This document shows positions 33,105 through 42,688 of a DNA stretch of 64,000 nucleotides, in pieces. A model generated the notes under the pieces. That model was not told the origin of the DNA. It saw nothing but the letters and a program-made list of their open reading frames with translations, and searched no databases. This DNA is from an uncultured bacterium (lineage in GTDB: Bacteria; Bacillota; Clostridia; Lachnospirales; Lachnospiraceae). The stretch lies in the NCBI GenBank assembly GCA_948467735.1, contig CAOKFN010000013.1, positions 1 through 64,000 of the forward strand, written 5' to 3'. Position 1 is the stretch's first letter. Each line of letters opens with the position of its first letter. The position numbers were made by a program, and so were the translations under genes.

Positions 33105-34589
33105 TTAAATAATGATGCAGACCATCCCTCCGTTGCTGTCATTGACAATCTTCTGCATGGTATCCTGAAGCTTTATCTGGCTCTCCTCTCCTACAGCCGC
33201 CACTTTGGCGGTAATTCCGTCATTGACAAGCTGCTCCACGGTTTTGCCGAAAATATTGGTATCCCATATTCCCTTTTCCATATCCGCCTGACCGATAAAA
33301 TTAATCAGATCATTGGCCTGCTCCTGCGTCCCCACGATGGGCGCGATTTCCGTCTCAATATTGGCTCGTATCATATGTATGGACGGACTGGACGCTTTTA
33401 TCTTTACGCCGAATTTATTTCCGTGCTTGATAATCTCCGGCTTATCCAGCATAATTTCATCCTTATCAGGCGTCACCACGCCGTACCCCTTCATGCGCAC
33501 CATATTCACCGCATCCAGTACCTTCGCATATTCATGCTTCATGGCCGCGAAATCTCTTAATTTACTGATAAGCTGATACTCATCCGTAATCGTTTCTCCC
33601 ACCATTTCCGTCAGCATCTCATAATAATAGGCTTCCTCCACATCCAGCATAATGCGGATAACGCCGTCGGACAGGCTTACCGTATCCGTCTTGCACCGTT
33701 TTATGTATTCGCTGTCCAGCTCCACAGGATTTCTCAGCACATCCCGTATGGTGCTGTAATCCTTCATCAATGCCTTGATTTGGGTGATAATATCCTGTTT
33801 CATGCGGTTATCCATGGGAAGCATCTCCACCCATTTGGGCATATAGAATTCTATGGAGGAAATGGGGAACTCATACAGGACATTTTCCAAGAGCATATGA
33901 ATGTCGTCCTTTTTCAGCTGTTCACAATTCACCGTCACCGCTGAAACGCCGTATTTATCAGAAATTTCTCCCGCCACTCGTTTTGCGTCCTCGGAATAAG
34001 GCTTCTGGCTGTTTACCAGAACAAGAAAAGGTTTTCTAAGCTTTTTCAACGCCAGAATCGTCTTTTCCTCCGCCTCCAGATAATTGTTTCTGGGAATCTC
34101 CCCGAAGCTTCCGTCCGTCGTCACCACCAGCCCTATGGTGGAATGATCGTTCATCACCTTATCCGTCCCTATTTCCGCCGCCTGCGTAAAAGGGATTTCG
34201 TAGTCAAACCACGGCGTTTTTACCATGCGCTCCACATCTTCTTCCATATGTCCCGCCGCGCCTTCCACCATGTAGCCCACACAGTCAATAAGCCTTACGG
34301 ACACAGGGACGTCCCCGCTCAGCACCACATTGGCGGCTTCATTGGGAATAAATTTCGGTTCCGTGGTAGTGATTGTCTTTCCGCCCGCGCTTTGGGGCAG
34401 TTCGTCCTGCGCCCTGTTTTTCGCATGTTCATCCTCCATGTACGGAAGCACCATCTCTTCCATAAAACGTTTGATAAAGGTCGATTTCCCGGTACGCACC
34501 GGGCCCAGCACTCCTATGTATATCTCTCCCCCTGTTCGGTTTTTAATATCATTGTACAGGTCATAGGTGTTTATAGCGTAATTCTCCAT
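33105..34589 (-). CDS. spoIVA: Stage IV sporulation protein A (coat morphogenetic ATPase)
   Basis: 494 residues, full length. SpoIVA hydrolyses ATP to polymerise on the outer forespore membrane and is the base for coat assembly and cortex formation. Walker A Gly-Pro-Val-Arg-Thr-Gly-Lys-Ser-Thr lies near residue 30-38; the conserved Asp-Cys-Val-Gly-Tyr-Met-Val switch and the extreme C-terminus Gly-Gly-Met-Val-Cys-Ile-Ile-Ile are present. The start at 34589 follows GCAGGAGG. Expected to be sigma-E dependent; a CATATACA-like -10 lies just upstream but is embedded in a palindrome, so I do not assign it firmly. Confidence 0.97.
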   Translation of the reverse strand: MENYAINTYDLYNDIKNRTGGEIYIGVLGPVRTGKSTFIKRFMEEMVLPYMEDEHAKNRAQDELPQSAGGKTITTTEPKFIPNEAANVVLSGDVPVSVRLIDCVGYMVEGAAGHMEEDVERMVKTPWFDYEIPFTQAAEIGTDKVMNDHSTIGLVVTTDGSFGEIPRNNYLEAEEKTILALKKLRKPFLVLVNSQKPYSEDAKRVAGEISDKYGVSAVTVNCEQLKKDDIHMLLENVLYEFPISSIEFYMPKWVEMLPMDNRMKQDIITQIKALMKDYSTIRDVLRNPVELDSEYIKRCKTDTVSLSDGVIRIMLDVEEAYYYEMLTEMVGETITDEYQLISKLRDFAAMKHEYAKVLDAVNMVRMKGYGVVTPDKDEIMLDKPEIIKHGNKFGVKIKASSPSIHMIRANIETEIAPIVGTQEQANDLINFIGQADMEKGIWDTNIFGKTVEQLVNDGITAKVAAVGEESQIKLQDTMQKIVNDSNGGMVCIII

Positions 34590-34602
34590 AAGAAAAACCT
34601 CC

Positions 34603-34628
34603 TGCATATACTGCTATATGTATATGCA
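34603..34628. repeat. Palindrome upstream of spoIVA
   Basis: TGCATATAC (34603-34611) and GTATATGCA (34620-34628) form a 9-bp inverted repeat just before the spoIVA ribosome binding site. It overlaps a sequence like a sigma-E -10 box, so could be either operator or promoter debris. Confidence 0.45.
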
Positions 34629-34716
34629 GAAGGCTGCTTCCTTATGATAGTTATAAAGAGTCCTTAATTTCCGATAATTTGTGTGTCTGCCGCCCTTTCT
34701 TGCCGACACTCCTTTT

Positions 34717-37700
34717 TTACCCACGCGCCCTTTTTTCTCTCCTGCCTGCCCTAACCTTTTTGATCAGTATGAGCAGAACCGCAAGCGCTGCCGCCGCACC
34801 CGCCGCGGTGCCCGCTATAACAGGAAGCTTTGAGGACTGCTCTGCCACGCAGAAATATTCCTGCGTCCCTGTCATCTCAACCTGCAGGTACTGTCCCCTC
34901 ACCCTGCTTTCCAGCTCTGTCCAGCGTCCGTTTTGATATCCGTACACCACCGCCTTTTCATATGGGTTCAGGATTCTCACGGCAAAGCTGTCGTTCTCTC
35001 CAAGCCTGCTGTTTTCAAGGGATATCTCATATACTATGTTCTTCCCCTCCCCTGCCTCTTTCGGCGGCGCAAAACTGCAAGGCGCCGCATGCAGCACCGC
35101 GTCCTCCGTGAATACATCCGTCACTAAAGCATAAGGCTTGATCCTGACGGCCTCAACGGTATTCACCTCTTCTCCGCCGACGCTCTTGACGACGGTGACA
35201 TTCTCCTTATATTCCCCCTGTACCACATAGGTTCCCTCCATAACCCGCTGCGATACATCCGGCCATACGCCGTAGAAGCCTTCTTTTTCCGGAATTTGGG
35301 GATAATTCAGAACATCCAGTCTGGCACCGTAGGGAATCTCCTGCGTTCCAAGAACTGTGTCCTCCACCCTGTAAACGACATTCAGATGCCAGAACTGCAG
35401 CGGAAGCTGTTCCACGGCCAGAAGCTCCTGATAGGAAATCGGTTCCGCCACACCCACATAGCTGATATTGTCAATGCCGTATACATTGTTTCCCACATAA
35501 TAATTCCCCGATACCTTCGGCTCGTATTCTGCCGCATCCCTGTCAACTTCCTCGTAAGCCGCAATCTGTCCCGCGATGGCGCCCGACCTGCCCTTCTCTG
35601 CCTCCACGGAGGCCATGGCATAGCAGTCCTGCAGCGTATCCGCATAACCGGCAATCCCCCCCACATTGCTGCCCCCGGATACGGAACAGAGGGCGTAGCA
35701 CCTCTTAATAATGGTCAGAGACTCCCCGCAGATGCCGCCCACATAGCCGCCCTCCGTGCTTTCCACGCTTCCACAGCCTTTTGATTCAACGATAATGCCG
35801 TGATCCATATAACCGCAGATACCGCCCGCCCCATCCTTTTTGGCCGTCACATAGCCCTCGTTTACGCTGTTCGTCACAAGGCATTTGGTGATGAAACGTC
35901 TGCCGATTTCATACTCAGCTTTACCCGCCGCGCTGTCCTCCGGGTCTTCGTCGTCAATGGACATGGATCCGGCAATGCCTCCCACATTGATATCTCCCTT
36001 GACGACGCCTTTATTGGTACAGGTTTCCGCCCTTCCTGTGGTGATGGAATCAAGATGCTCATCATCCACATCCTCGTAAAGCTCCTCAATGCTTAAGTCC
36101 TGCACATCAACGGCGCGGTCCGCAAGCAGGTTGAACACCACGTTAAGCTGGTCGTTCACCGCCCTTAAATCCTCGTTTATGACGTCGGTATTGCGGGAAG
36201 CGTTATCGCTTAACACCCTGATGCTGTCCGACAGTCCCTTTAACTGGTCATGGAACGCTTCCCTTGTGGCTCCAAAGTCGTCGCCAAGCTTCCTGAAACG
36301 TATCTCAGGCTGGGCGTTGATATAATTGATGATTCCCCTGACGCCGTCCGTGGCCGACTGCAAAGAATCTATCACCGCCTGCACATTGTCCGCCGCTTTA
36401 TTTATTTGATCCAGCGCATCCTGACAGCTGTCGGATACATAGGGCGAAAGGATATTGTAAATGGCCGCAAGATTGCTCAATATGGAGGAGGCCGAGGTTG
36501 TCACGTTCCCAAGCAGCCCGGTGAGTTCTATCACTTCCCGCGCCAGCTCATCCCTTTCCTCCTGCGTCAGCTGATCCCAGCCCTTGATATTCCCCTCCGC
36601 GTCCGTGGTGATATCCTGTATTCTGCCCGCCGTCTCCTCCACATCCTTTGATACCTGTTCCAGCTCATCTATGGCGTCCTTAATACTGTCCTTGGATGTA
36701 TCCACCGCCTGCTCCTTATCCTGTTTCACAAAATGAATCCAAACCGTATATGGAGCGCTGGCATTCGTAATGTCAAACTCATACACATAAGAGCCGCTCT
36801 GCTTCTGAGATAGGGGGACGGTGTTCCCCTCCATATCCGTCACAGCGGGAGCTTCCTCCAGCGTGTATGCGGTATCCGGCTTCACATTTAAGACCGCCAT
36901 TCCTTCCGCATTGCCGCTGCATGAGGCATTGCCGCTCAGATTTGAAGCCAAAATGATATGAATCGGCTCAAACTGAGCCGTTACCCTGACTTTTTCCGCC
37001 GGCATCATAAAAGAATACTGCCTGCCGTCGCTTTCCTTCGTGACCGGGATATCTTCCCCGCTCCCCGAAACCGTCAATTTCTTCAGGAAATAGCCGCTGC
37101 CGGAAACCGGCGTAACATATACCTTTTCACCTTCACCGGCGTTTTTCAGACTCGTTGTCACCTGACCGCCCGTGCTTGAAGCGGAGGCGACCAAATAGCC
37201 CGTATCGGAATCGCCGTCGCTCTTTTCCTCCACAAAATTGACATATACCCTGATGCTGCCCGGAGCAAATTCTCTTGTATCCAATACATATTTATAGACA
37301 TTATTTTCCTCCGCAAGCTCGGACAGCGCCACCGTCCTTGTTGTCTCAAATCCTTCGGCTGCCCCGTCTACGGACGTATCGCTCCCTGCTTCCTCCCCCG
37401 GCATTTTGCCCTCCAGAGCGTCAAGTCCGCTGTCGCTTTCTGAAAAGGTATTATCCTCTCTGCCAGCGGCGCTTTCGCCTGCCAAAGTCCCCTCTCCGGC
37501 ACTTTCGCCTTCCAGAACCCCGGCTCTTCCGCCTGCCAAGGCTTCATCTTCGGCGCTTCCCGCCAAAGTCCCTTCTCCGGTGCTTTCTCCTTCCAGAGCC
37601 TCCGCTCCGGCGCTTTCGCCTGTCAAAGTCCCCCCTCCAACGCCTCCGACAGTCACAACGGTAATCACCAGCGCGCTGTCGCTGTCCGGCATATATCCGC

Positions 37701-39894
37701 TGTCAGGAATGATATTTATGGTATATCTGTCGGAAGAGCCGGACGTCCTATACGCGCTGCCGCCCACGGAGGATTCCACATATACGCCGGTATCATCGTC
37801 CGTCTCCGCCTCATAAATTACCCTTACCGTGACATCATGGCTCGGCATGGTGAAGAGATACTGATTGGCGTCACTGTGACTCCCGCGCACCTCCGCTCCG
37901 TCAACCGTAATTTCCTTCAGCTTATATCCCGTCCGCGCCGCAGCCGTCACTGTGACTTCTTCCCCTTCCGCCGCGCTGCTTTTGTCAGAACGGGCGCTGC
38001 CCCCTGTACTGCTGACGCATGTTACCTCATAGGCGCCTCCCGACTTCTCGTTAAATACCGCCTCCACCACAACAGCGGCATTTTCTGTCAAATATTCATT
38101 TTGATCCAATGTAATCTCATTGTTGTCATCGCCTTCATAGGTTCCCTCATACCTGTTTCCGCCCACCATGAAATGGCTGAATTCATAACCGCTGTCCGCC
38201 GTAGCCCTGAAAGTCTCCCTGCTGCCGTCCACAGTGTCCAGAACCGAACCGCCCACCGTGGATTTCACCAGAAAAGTACCCATATATACAAACTCCGCGC
38301 TCACCACTACATTTTCCTTGGGCATGATAAACGAATACTTGTCTTCGGACTCCATTGTCACATCCACACTGTTTTCATTTGCGTCTTTCACGCTCAGGGA
38401 ACCGTCCTTAAGCCCATATCCGTCATTCGGCATCACCGTGATCGTAACCTTTTCGTTCTCGTCCGGCGACACGACGTCAGACTGCAGCGTCCCCCCCGCC
38501 GTGGAAAGCAGCGTAAGCTTTTCATAATCCGTTTCCTGAAACTCGGAATTTTCGAGCTTTCCCATGATATCCAAAGCATCCGTCAGGTTTCTGACCGTTT
38601 GATTCAGATCTGACATGCCGTTCCCCGCCGCGGTAATGTGATCCAGCACTGGCGGCAGCATATCCATCACATGTTCCATACGACCTGTAAGCGTATTGAA
38701 CGCGTCGATATTCTCGTCCGTAAAATCCGTAATCTGGCTGACAAGCTCATCCCCAGTGTCTATGGCGCCGTCCGCATAAGCCTGCATGGCATCCGTATCG
38801 CTTTTCACCACATCCTTTGTCTCCTGCATGTCATTCAGCGTTTTCTCTATCAAATCATGCAGCTTATCAATGGCGTTCCTAAGCGATTCCGCTTCGTCTA
38901 CCTCAATAAACGGCTCCATCTGCCCTACTATGCCGCCCACATCCTTGCGCCCGTACACGACCCCTTGATTCACGCAGAGAGATATAATGCCGGATTGACG
39001 GCCGGCGATGCCGCCGATATTGTAGCCTGTATGCTCATAGCCAACCGTCCCCTCATTGGTACACCTTGATATGATACCGTCTGAAAATCCCGCGATACCG
39101 CCTGTGTCCACACCGCTGAACAGCTCCACGTCATCATCGCTGACCAAGCTGTCAAGGATGCCCATGCCGCCCATCTCATCATCTTCCCACACCCATGCGT
39201 TATTATCATTGATACCCGCATGGTTTGTGCAGTTATTGACCGCGCCGTGGTTGATACCCGCAATGCCGCCTGTGGAATAATAACCTGTGATCCTGCCCTT
39301 GACGGTACAGCCCGAAATCGTTGCCGTACCCTCGTTGATACCTGCAATGCCCCCCACCGTATCGCGCCCGCTCACGGTTCCTTGGAATGTGCAGCCCTTC
39401 ACCTGACCATAGTTGACGCCGCATATGCTCCCCACACACTCCCTCTCATTCTCGGAATCCACATTTCCCTGCAGCTTCAGGTTCCGCACTGCTCCCGTAT
39501 TCCCTATATAGCGGAAAAACCCGGTCACATAGCCGTCGCCCACATAATGGAACCCCGAGATGGTATGTCCGCCCCCGTCAAAGGTTCCGCTGAATACGGG
39601 AATCGGTTTGAAATCGGTTCCCGCCAGATTCAAGTCGCTTTTTAAGGAGATATATTTCCCCTCCGACCATGAATCCACATAACACTTTTCCGAAAGCGCC
39701 ATCAAATCCTCCACAGAATTAATATCTATGTATTCCGGCTGGATTTCCTCCGCGCCATCCCCAACGGTTTCCGGCACACCATTCTCCGGTTCCGCATGAA
39801 TCGGCTGCATCGGCAGTAAACTAAGGCACAGCGAAAGCGCAAGCACCGATGATATTATCTTCCCAATAAATCCTTTTCTAGCCCTTCTGCTCAT
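34717..39894 (-). CDS. Giant membrane-anchored surface protein, GLUG and InlB-like repeats
   Basis: 1725 residues. Order: signal peptide (about 1-34, ending Ile-His-Ala); GLUG-type repeats with Val-Gly-Gly-Ile-Ala-Gly (86-325); a helical, coiled-coil-like segment (332-452); roughly six InlB/Flg_new-type beta repeats marked by Gly-Gly-Ser and Asp-Ser-Gly-Tyr turns (460-1060); a second helical segment (1065-1272); a second GLUG set (1290-1480); beta-rich region; a C-terminal transmembrane helix (about 1690-1711) and basic tail. No LPXTG. The start overlaps the exporter stop by 17 bases, with AAAGGAGG upstream, so the two are coupled. A 30-bp tandem repeat has inserted a Gly/Glu/Ala stretch (745-841). 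Function unknown; an extracellular partner of the exporter or an adhesin. Confidence 0.88.
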   Translation of the reverse strand: MSRRARKGFIGKIISSVLALSLCLSLLPMQPIHAEPENGVPETVGDGAEEIQPEYIDINSVEDLMALSEKCYVDSWSEGKYISLKSDLNLAGTDFKPIPVFSGTFDGGGHTISGFHYVGDGYVTGFFRYIGNTGAVRNLKLQGNVDSENERECVGSICGVNYGQVKGCTFQGTVSGRDTVGGIAGINEGTATISGCTVKGRITGYYSTGGIAGINHGAVNNCTNHAGINDNNAWVWEDDEMGGMGILDSLVSDDDVELFSGVDTGGIAGFSDGIISRCTNEGTVGYEHTGYNIGGIAGRQSGIISLCVNQGVVYGRKDVGGIVGQMEPFIEVDEAESLRNAIDKLHDLIEKTLNDMQETKDVVKSDTDAMQAYADGAIDTGDELVSQITDFTDENIDAFNTLTGRMEHVMDMLPPVLDHITAAGNGMSDLNQTVRNLTDALDIMGKLENSEFQETDYEKLTLLSTAGGTLQSDVVSPDENEKVTITVMPNDGYGLKDGSLSVKDANENSVDVTMESEDKYSFIMPKENVVVSAEFVYMGTFLVKSTVGGSVLDTVDGSRETFRATADSGYEFSHFMVGGNRYEGTYEGDDNNEITLDQNEYLTENAAVVVEAVFNEKSGGAYEVTCVSSTGGSARSDKSSAAEGEEVTVTAAARTGYKLKEITVDGAEVRGSHSDANQYLFTMPSHDVTVRVIYEAETDDDTGVYVESSVGGSAYRTSGSSDRYTINIIPDSGYMPDSDSALVITVVTVGGVGGGTLTGESAGAEALEGESTGEGTLAGSAEDEALAGGRAGVLEGESAGEGTLAGESAAGREDNTFSESDSGLDALEGKMPGEEAGSDTSVDGAAEGFETTRTVALSELAEENNVYKYVLDTREFAPGSIRVYVNFVEEKSDGDSDTGYLVASASSTGGQVTTSLKNAGEGEKVYVTPVSGSGYFLKKLTVSGSGEDIPVTKESDGRQYSFMMPAEKVRVTAQFEPIHIILASNLSGNASCSGNAEGMAVLNVKPDTAYTLEEAPAVTDMEGNTVPLSQKQSGSYVYEFDITNASAPYTVWIHFVKQDKEQAVDTSKDSIKDAIDELEQVSKDVEETAGRIQDITTDAEGNIKGWDQLTQEERDELAREVIELTGLLGNVTTSASSILSNLAAIYNILSPYVSDSCQDALDQINKAADNVQAVIDSLQSATDGVRGIINYINAQPEIRFRKLGDDFGATREAFHDQLKGLSDSIRVLSDNASRNTDVINEDLRAVNDQLNVVFNLLADRAVDVQDLSIEELYEDVDDEHLDSITTGRAETCTNKGVVKGDINVGGIAGSMSIDDEDPEDSAAGKAEYEIGRRFITKCLVTNSVNEGYVTAKKDGAGGICGYMDHGIIVESKGCGSVESTEGGYVGGICGESLTIIKRCYALCSVSGGSNVGGIAGYADTLQDCYAMASVEAEKGRSGAIAGQIAAYEEVDRDAAEYEPKVSGNYYVGNNVYGIDNISYVGVAEPISYQELLAVEQLPLQFWHLNVVYRVEDTVLGTQEIPYGARLDVLNYPQIPEKEGFYGVWPDVSQRVMEGTYVVQGEYKENVTVVKSVGGEEVNTVEAVRIKPYALVTDVFTEDAVLHAAPCSFAPPKEAGEGKNIVYEISLENSRLGENDSFAVRILNPYEKAVVYGYQNGRWTELESRVRGQYLQVEMTGTQEYFCVAEQSSKLPVIAGTAAGAAAALAVLLILIKKVRAGRREKRARG
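37440..37650 (-). repeat. 30-bp degenerate tandem repeat in the giant surface protein gene
   Basis: About seven imperfect 30-bp units encode Gly-Glu-Ser-Ala-Gly-Glu-Gly-Thr-Leu-Ala-like decapeptides. They interrupt the fourth InlB-like repeat between its Val-Val-Thr-Val strand and the Thr-Arg-Thr-Val-Ala strand. Reading frame is preserved. Confidence 0.85.
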
Positions 39895-42421
39895 TTCGGC
39901 CGTCCTCCTTTCCCATGGTTCCCATGGCAGTTTTCACCAATGAATCCTCATCCTGCGCCCGTTCTATCTCCGGCGGCGTCCCTCCGCCCTCCTCCTGCTT
40001 CTCAATTCTGCCCATCCTGACAAACAGATTGGCATCGCCGCGCACAAAGCCGTGGAACTCGCCCGTTACCACGCCGTTGATCTGTCCCTGAACAAGACCG
40101 TCCACACGCATCAGGCCGCTGGTACGTTCCAGCTTCAGAGGCATGGATACCGCGAAAGAGGTTTTGTCAATAATCTTCTCTCCCACAAGCAGAATCTGCG
40201 GAAGCACAAACATTACCGTAACGATGGACATCACCGTCCCCCGGGACAGACACTGGCCAATCCCGCTCACCGCGCCGTTGGAAGACATCTGCCCAATAAA
40301 GAAACCTGCAAGCACCATCATAGTGCCGGAGGTAATGATCGTCGGGAACGCAAAATTCAATGTCTCAATAATAGCATCCTTCTTGGACATCTTATTCTTC
40401 AATTCCATAAACCGTCCGGAAATCACAATCGCATAATCGATATTGGCGCCCATCTGGATAGAGGATACCACCAAATAGCTTAAGAAAAACACATTCTTCT
40501 GCTCTATGGCCGGGAACGAGAAATTAATCCATATCACCCCCTGTATGACAAGGATCAGAAGCACCGGCATGCCCGCCGACATAAACGTAAACAAAAGAAC
40601 CACAAGCACCGCGGCAATGGATACCACGTTTACCACCTTATTGTCGCGGGAAAAACACTTAGACAGATCATAATCGCAGGTAGGCTGCCCCGGAAGCAGA
40701 ATTTCCCCCTCATAATATCTGCCCGCAATCTCATGCAGCTTTTCCAGAAAGGCAAACGTCTCCCCCCCTTCCTCCGGCACCGTCAGATAAATCAGCATGC
40801 GGCTGTAATCTTTGCCCTGAAGCTGGTCCAGCGCAATCTGCATCTTGGTGTGGGCCTCCTCAATCTCCTCCATCAAATCATCCTCAAGCGTGACATACCC
40901 TTCGTTCACCTCGTCATAGAGGAACATGAAAATATCTATCAACGGCACACTGTAATTGGAAAAACCGTTTACAATCTTCGCATAATTCTCGTCGCTGACC
41001 GCGTATGCCATATACAGGACTTCCGCTATCTCATAGTCAATCTCCAGCAGCTCCGAAAAATTCCTTGCCGTCAGCTTATCGGTCAGCATATAACCGTCCA
41101 TCGCCTCCGTATTTGCAAGGCCCTGTGAATAATCCACCTCAGGACATGCATCAATCTCCTTTAAAAGCTTTTTCTCCTTCTCATAATTGCCTGCCGGAAC
41201 CACAAGAGCCACAAAATTATTCGTGCCGAAGCTCTCGGAAATCAGTTCATTTGCAATGTCCGTTTCGCTCTCTACCGGCGTATCGAGCATGGTAAGGCCA
41301 TAAACGTAGGGGCATTTTGACGAAACTATGTAAGCTGCTATGATCAACACAAAAAATATCGGCGGCAGAATAAACCGCGTCCCATAATCTAATTTACCGA
41401 CAAACGAAATTTTGGGTATAAAACTTTTATGCTTTGTGTTGTCCATGGCCTTTCCAAAGAGCATAATAAGCCCCGGCATCAATAAAAACACAGAGAACAG
41501 CGCAAGGAAAATCGCCCATATCAGGCATACCGCCATATCGACTCCAATGCCGAACTTCATAAACGCCATTGCAATCAGACCGCCTATGGTGGTCAGCGAA
41601 CTGGAAAAAATCTCCGGTATCGCCTTGCTCAAGGCCACAATATCCGCCTCCCTGATGCCAAGCGTCTGGTGTTCTTCCTTGTACCGGTTGCAGAAAATGA
41701 TGGCATAATCCACGGACAGCGCAAGCTGCAGCACGATTGTCACCGAATTGGATATAAAAGAAATCGTACCCATCAAAAAAGACGTACCCTTTGCAATCAG
41801 CGCCGACGCACAGAAGGTCAAAAGCAGCACCGGAACCTCCGCCCATGTCTGGGAAGTAAATAAAAGCACCGACACCACCACAATGGCAACCAATATGCTG
41901 ATGGTCTGCATTTCCTTCTCCAGCTGCTCCGCCGACGCGTCTCCCATGGAAGTAGATACATAGATATCATATCCGTCCAGCATGGATTTCACTTCCTCCA
42001 GCGCCTCCAGCGCACGCTTATCCGTCTCCTCATACCCAAAAGTGATATTATAGAGCGCGGAAAAATTATTATAATAATCGGGGGAATTCTCAAAATCCAG
42101 CATGATGATACTGTCCAAGGCGTCCAGCTTCTCATACAGACCATATGCCTCATCATAAGAGATATTCGTCACCATCACCCGGGCGGTGCCATAGGTAATG
42201 AACTGCTCTTCCATCAGATCAAGCCCCTTGCTCGTCTCCGCAGTATCCGGCAGATAGGCCGCAAGATTATTTTCCACCTTCGTCCAACTCATCGTTATCA
42301 CGGAAATAATTATCGCAATCCCAAAAAGCAGAAAGAATAAATTGCGCCTGTCTACGATAAAGGTGGCAATTTTAATCATAAATCCGCCTTCCCCGCCGTT
42401 CTTTTTTGATGTGTCAGCCAT
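39878..42421 (-). CDS. MMPL/RND-superfamily exporter
   Basis: 847 residues in two homologous halves, each with one helix, a large extracytoplasmic loop (about 40-180 and 395-590) and five helices: 12 in total. The conserved helix Leu-Ser-Val-Asp-Tyr-Ala-Ile in half one and Gly-Ala-Asn-Ile-Asp-Tyr-Ala-Ile in half two carry the proton-relay Asp-Tyr pairs of MMPL proteins. MMPL exporters of Gram-positives move lipids or hydrophobic compounds. The cytosolic tail after about residue 755 has alternating Val/Ile and Gly like a short bactofilin-type beta helix. The ATG at 42421 has AGAGGAG 8 bases upstream; the Met at 42490 has none. Divergent from its TetR regulator. Confidence 0.92.
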   Translation of the reverse strand: MADTSKKNGGEGGFMIKIATFIVDRRNLFFLLFGIAIIISVITMSWTKVENNLAAYLPDTAETSKGLDLMEEQFITYGTARVMVTNISYDEAYGLYEKLDALDSIIMLDFENSPDYYNNFSALYNITFGYEETDKRALEALEEVKSMLDGYDIYVSTSMGDASAEQLEKEMQTISILVAIVVVSVLLFTSQTWAEVPVLLLTFCASALIAKGTSFLMGTISFISNSVTIVLQLALSVDYAIIFCNRYKEEHQTLGIREADIVALSKAIPEIFSSSLTTIGGLIAMAFMKFGIGVDMAVCLIWAIFLALFSVFLLMPGLIMLFGKAMDNTKHKSFIPKISFVGKLDYGTRFILPPIFFVLIIAAYIVSSKCPYVYGLTMLDTPVESETDIANELISESFGTNNFVALVVPAGNYEKEKKLLKEIDACPEVDYSQGLANTEAMDGYMLTDKLTARNFSELLEIDYEIAEVLYMAYAVSDENYAKIVNGFSNYSVPLIDIFMFLYDEVNEGYVTLEDDLMEEIEEAHTKMQIALDQLQGKDYSRMLIYLTVPEEGGETFAFLEKLHEIAGRYYEGEILLPGQPTCDYDLSKCFSRDNKVVNVVSIAAVLVVLLFTFMSAGMPVLLILVIQGVIWINFSFPAIEQKNVFFLSYLVVSSIQMGANIDYAIVISGRFMELKNKMSKKDAIIETLNFAFPTIITSGTMMVLAGFFIGQMSSNGAVSGIGQCLSRGTVMSIVTVMFVLPQILLVGEKIIDKTSFAVSMPLKLERTSGLMRVDGLVQGQINGVVTGEFHGFVRGDANLFVRMGRIEKQEEGGGTPPEIERAQDEDSLVKTAMGTMGKEDGRNEQKG

Positions 42422-42494
42422 AACATTGTCTCCTCTTTCATAAAATATATTTTTGTCTTTTACTAGGCATCTGTTGATTTTCTTTTTCAAAAAT

Positions 42495-42522
42495 ATTATA
42501 ATGAAACTATCAAAAAATACAA
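42495..42522 (-). promoter_or_regulatory. Candidate promoter of the exporter operon
   Basis: On the minus strand, a perfect TATAAT (42495-42500) lies 16 bases from a weak -35 TTGTAT (42517-42522). The palindrome described next overlaps the -35 element, as expected for repression. Confidence 0.5.
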
Positions 42523-42549
42523 TAGACAGATTTTTATAATCTGTCTATT
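42521..42549. promoter_or_regulatory. Perfect palindromic operator in the tetR-exporter gap
   Basis: AATAGACAGATT (42521-42532) and its exact complement AATCTGTCTATT (42538-42549) flank 5 bases. This 29-bp dyad in a divergent TetR-target gap is almost certainly the regulator's binding site. Confidence 0.82.
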
Positions 42550-42573
42550 TATTAACGCAGGTATTTTCATTTG

Positions 42574-42587
42574 TTGTCTATTTATAA
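42574..42587. promoter_or_regulatory. Second half-site of the operator
   Basis: TTGTCTATTTATAA repeats 12 of 14 bases of 42541-42554 in the same orientation, 33 bases away (about three helical turns). It may allow a second dimer to bind nearer the tetR start. Confidence 0.5.
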
Positions 42588-42688
42588 AATGTTTAGAATA
42601 CCGCCCGAAGCTTTGCCGCCCTTTGGGGCAGAATGAGCCAAAGACGCTCGTTTTAACACTGCCGTGCGACAGAAAGGAATAAACTATT

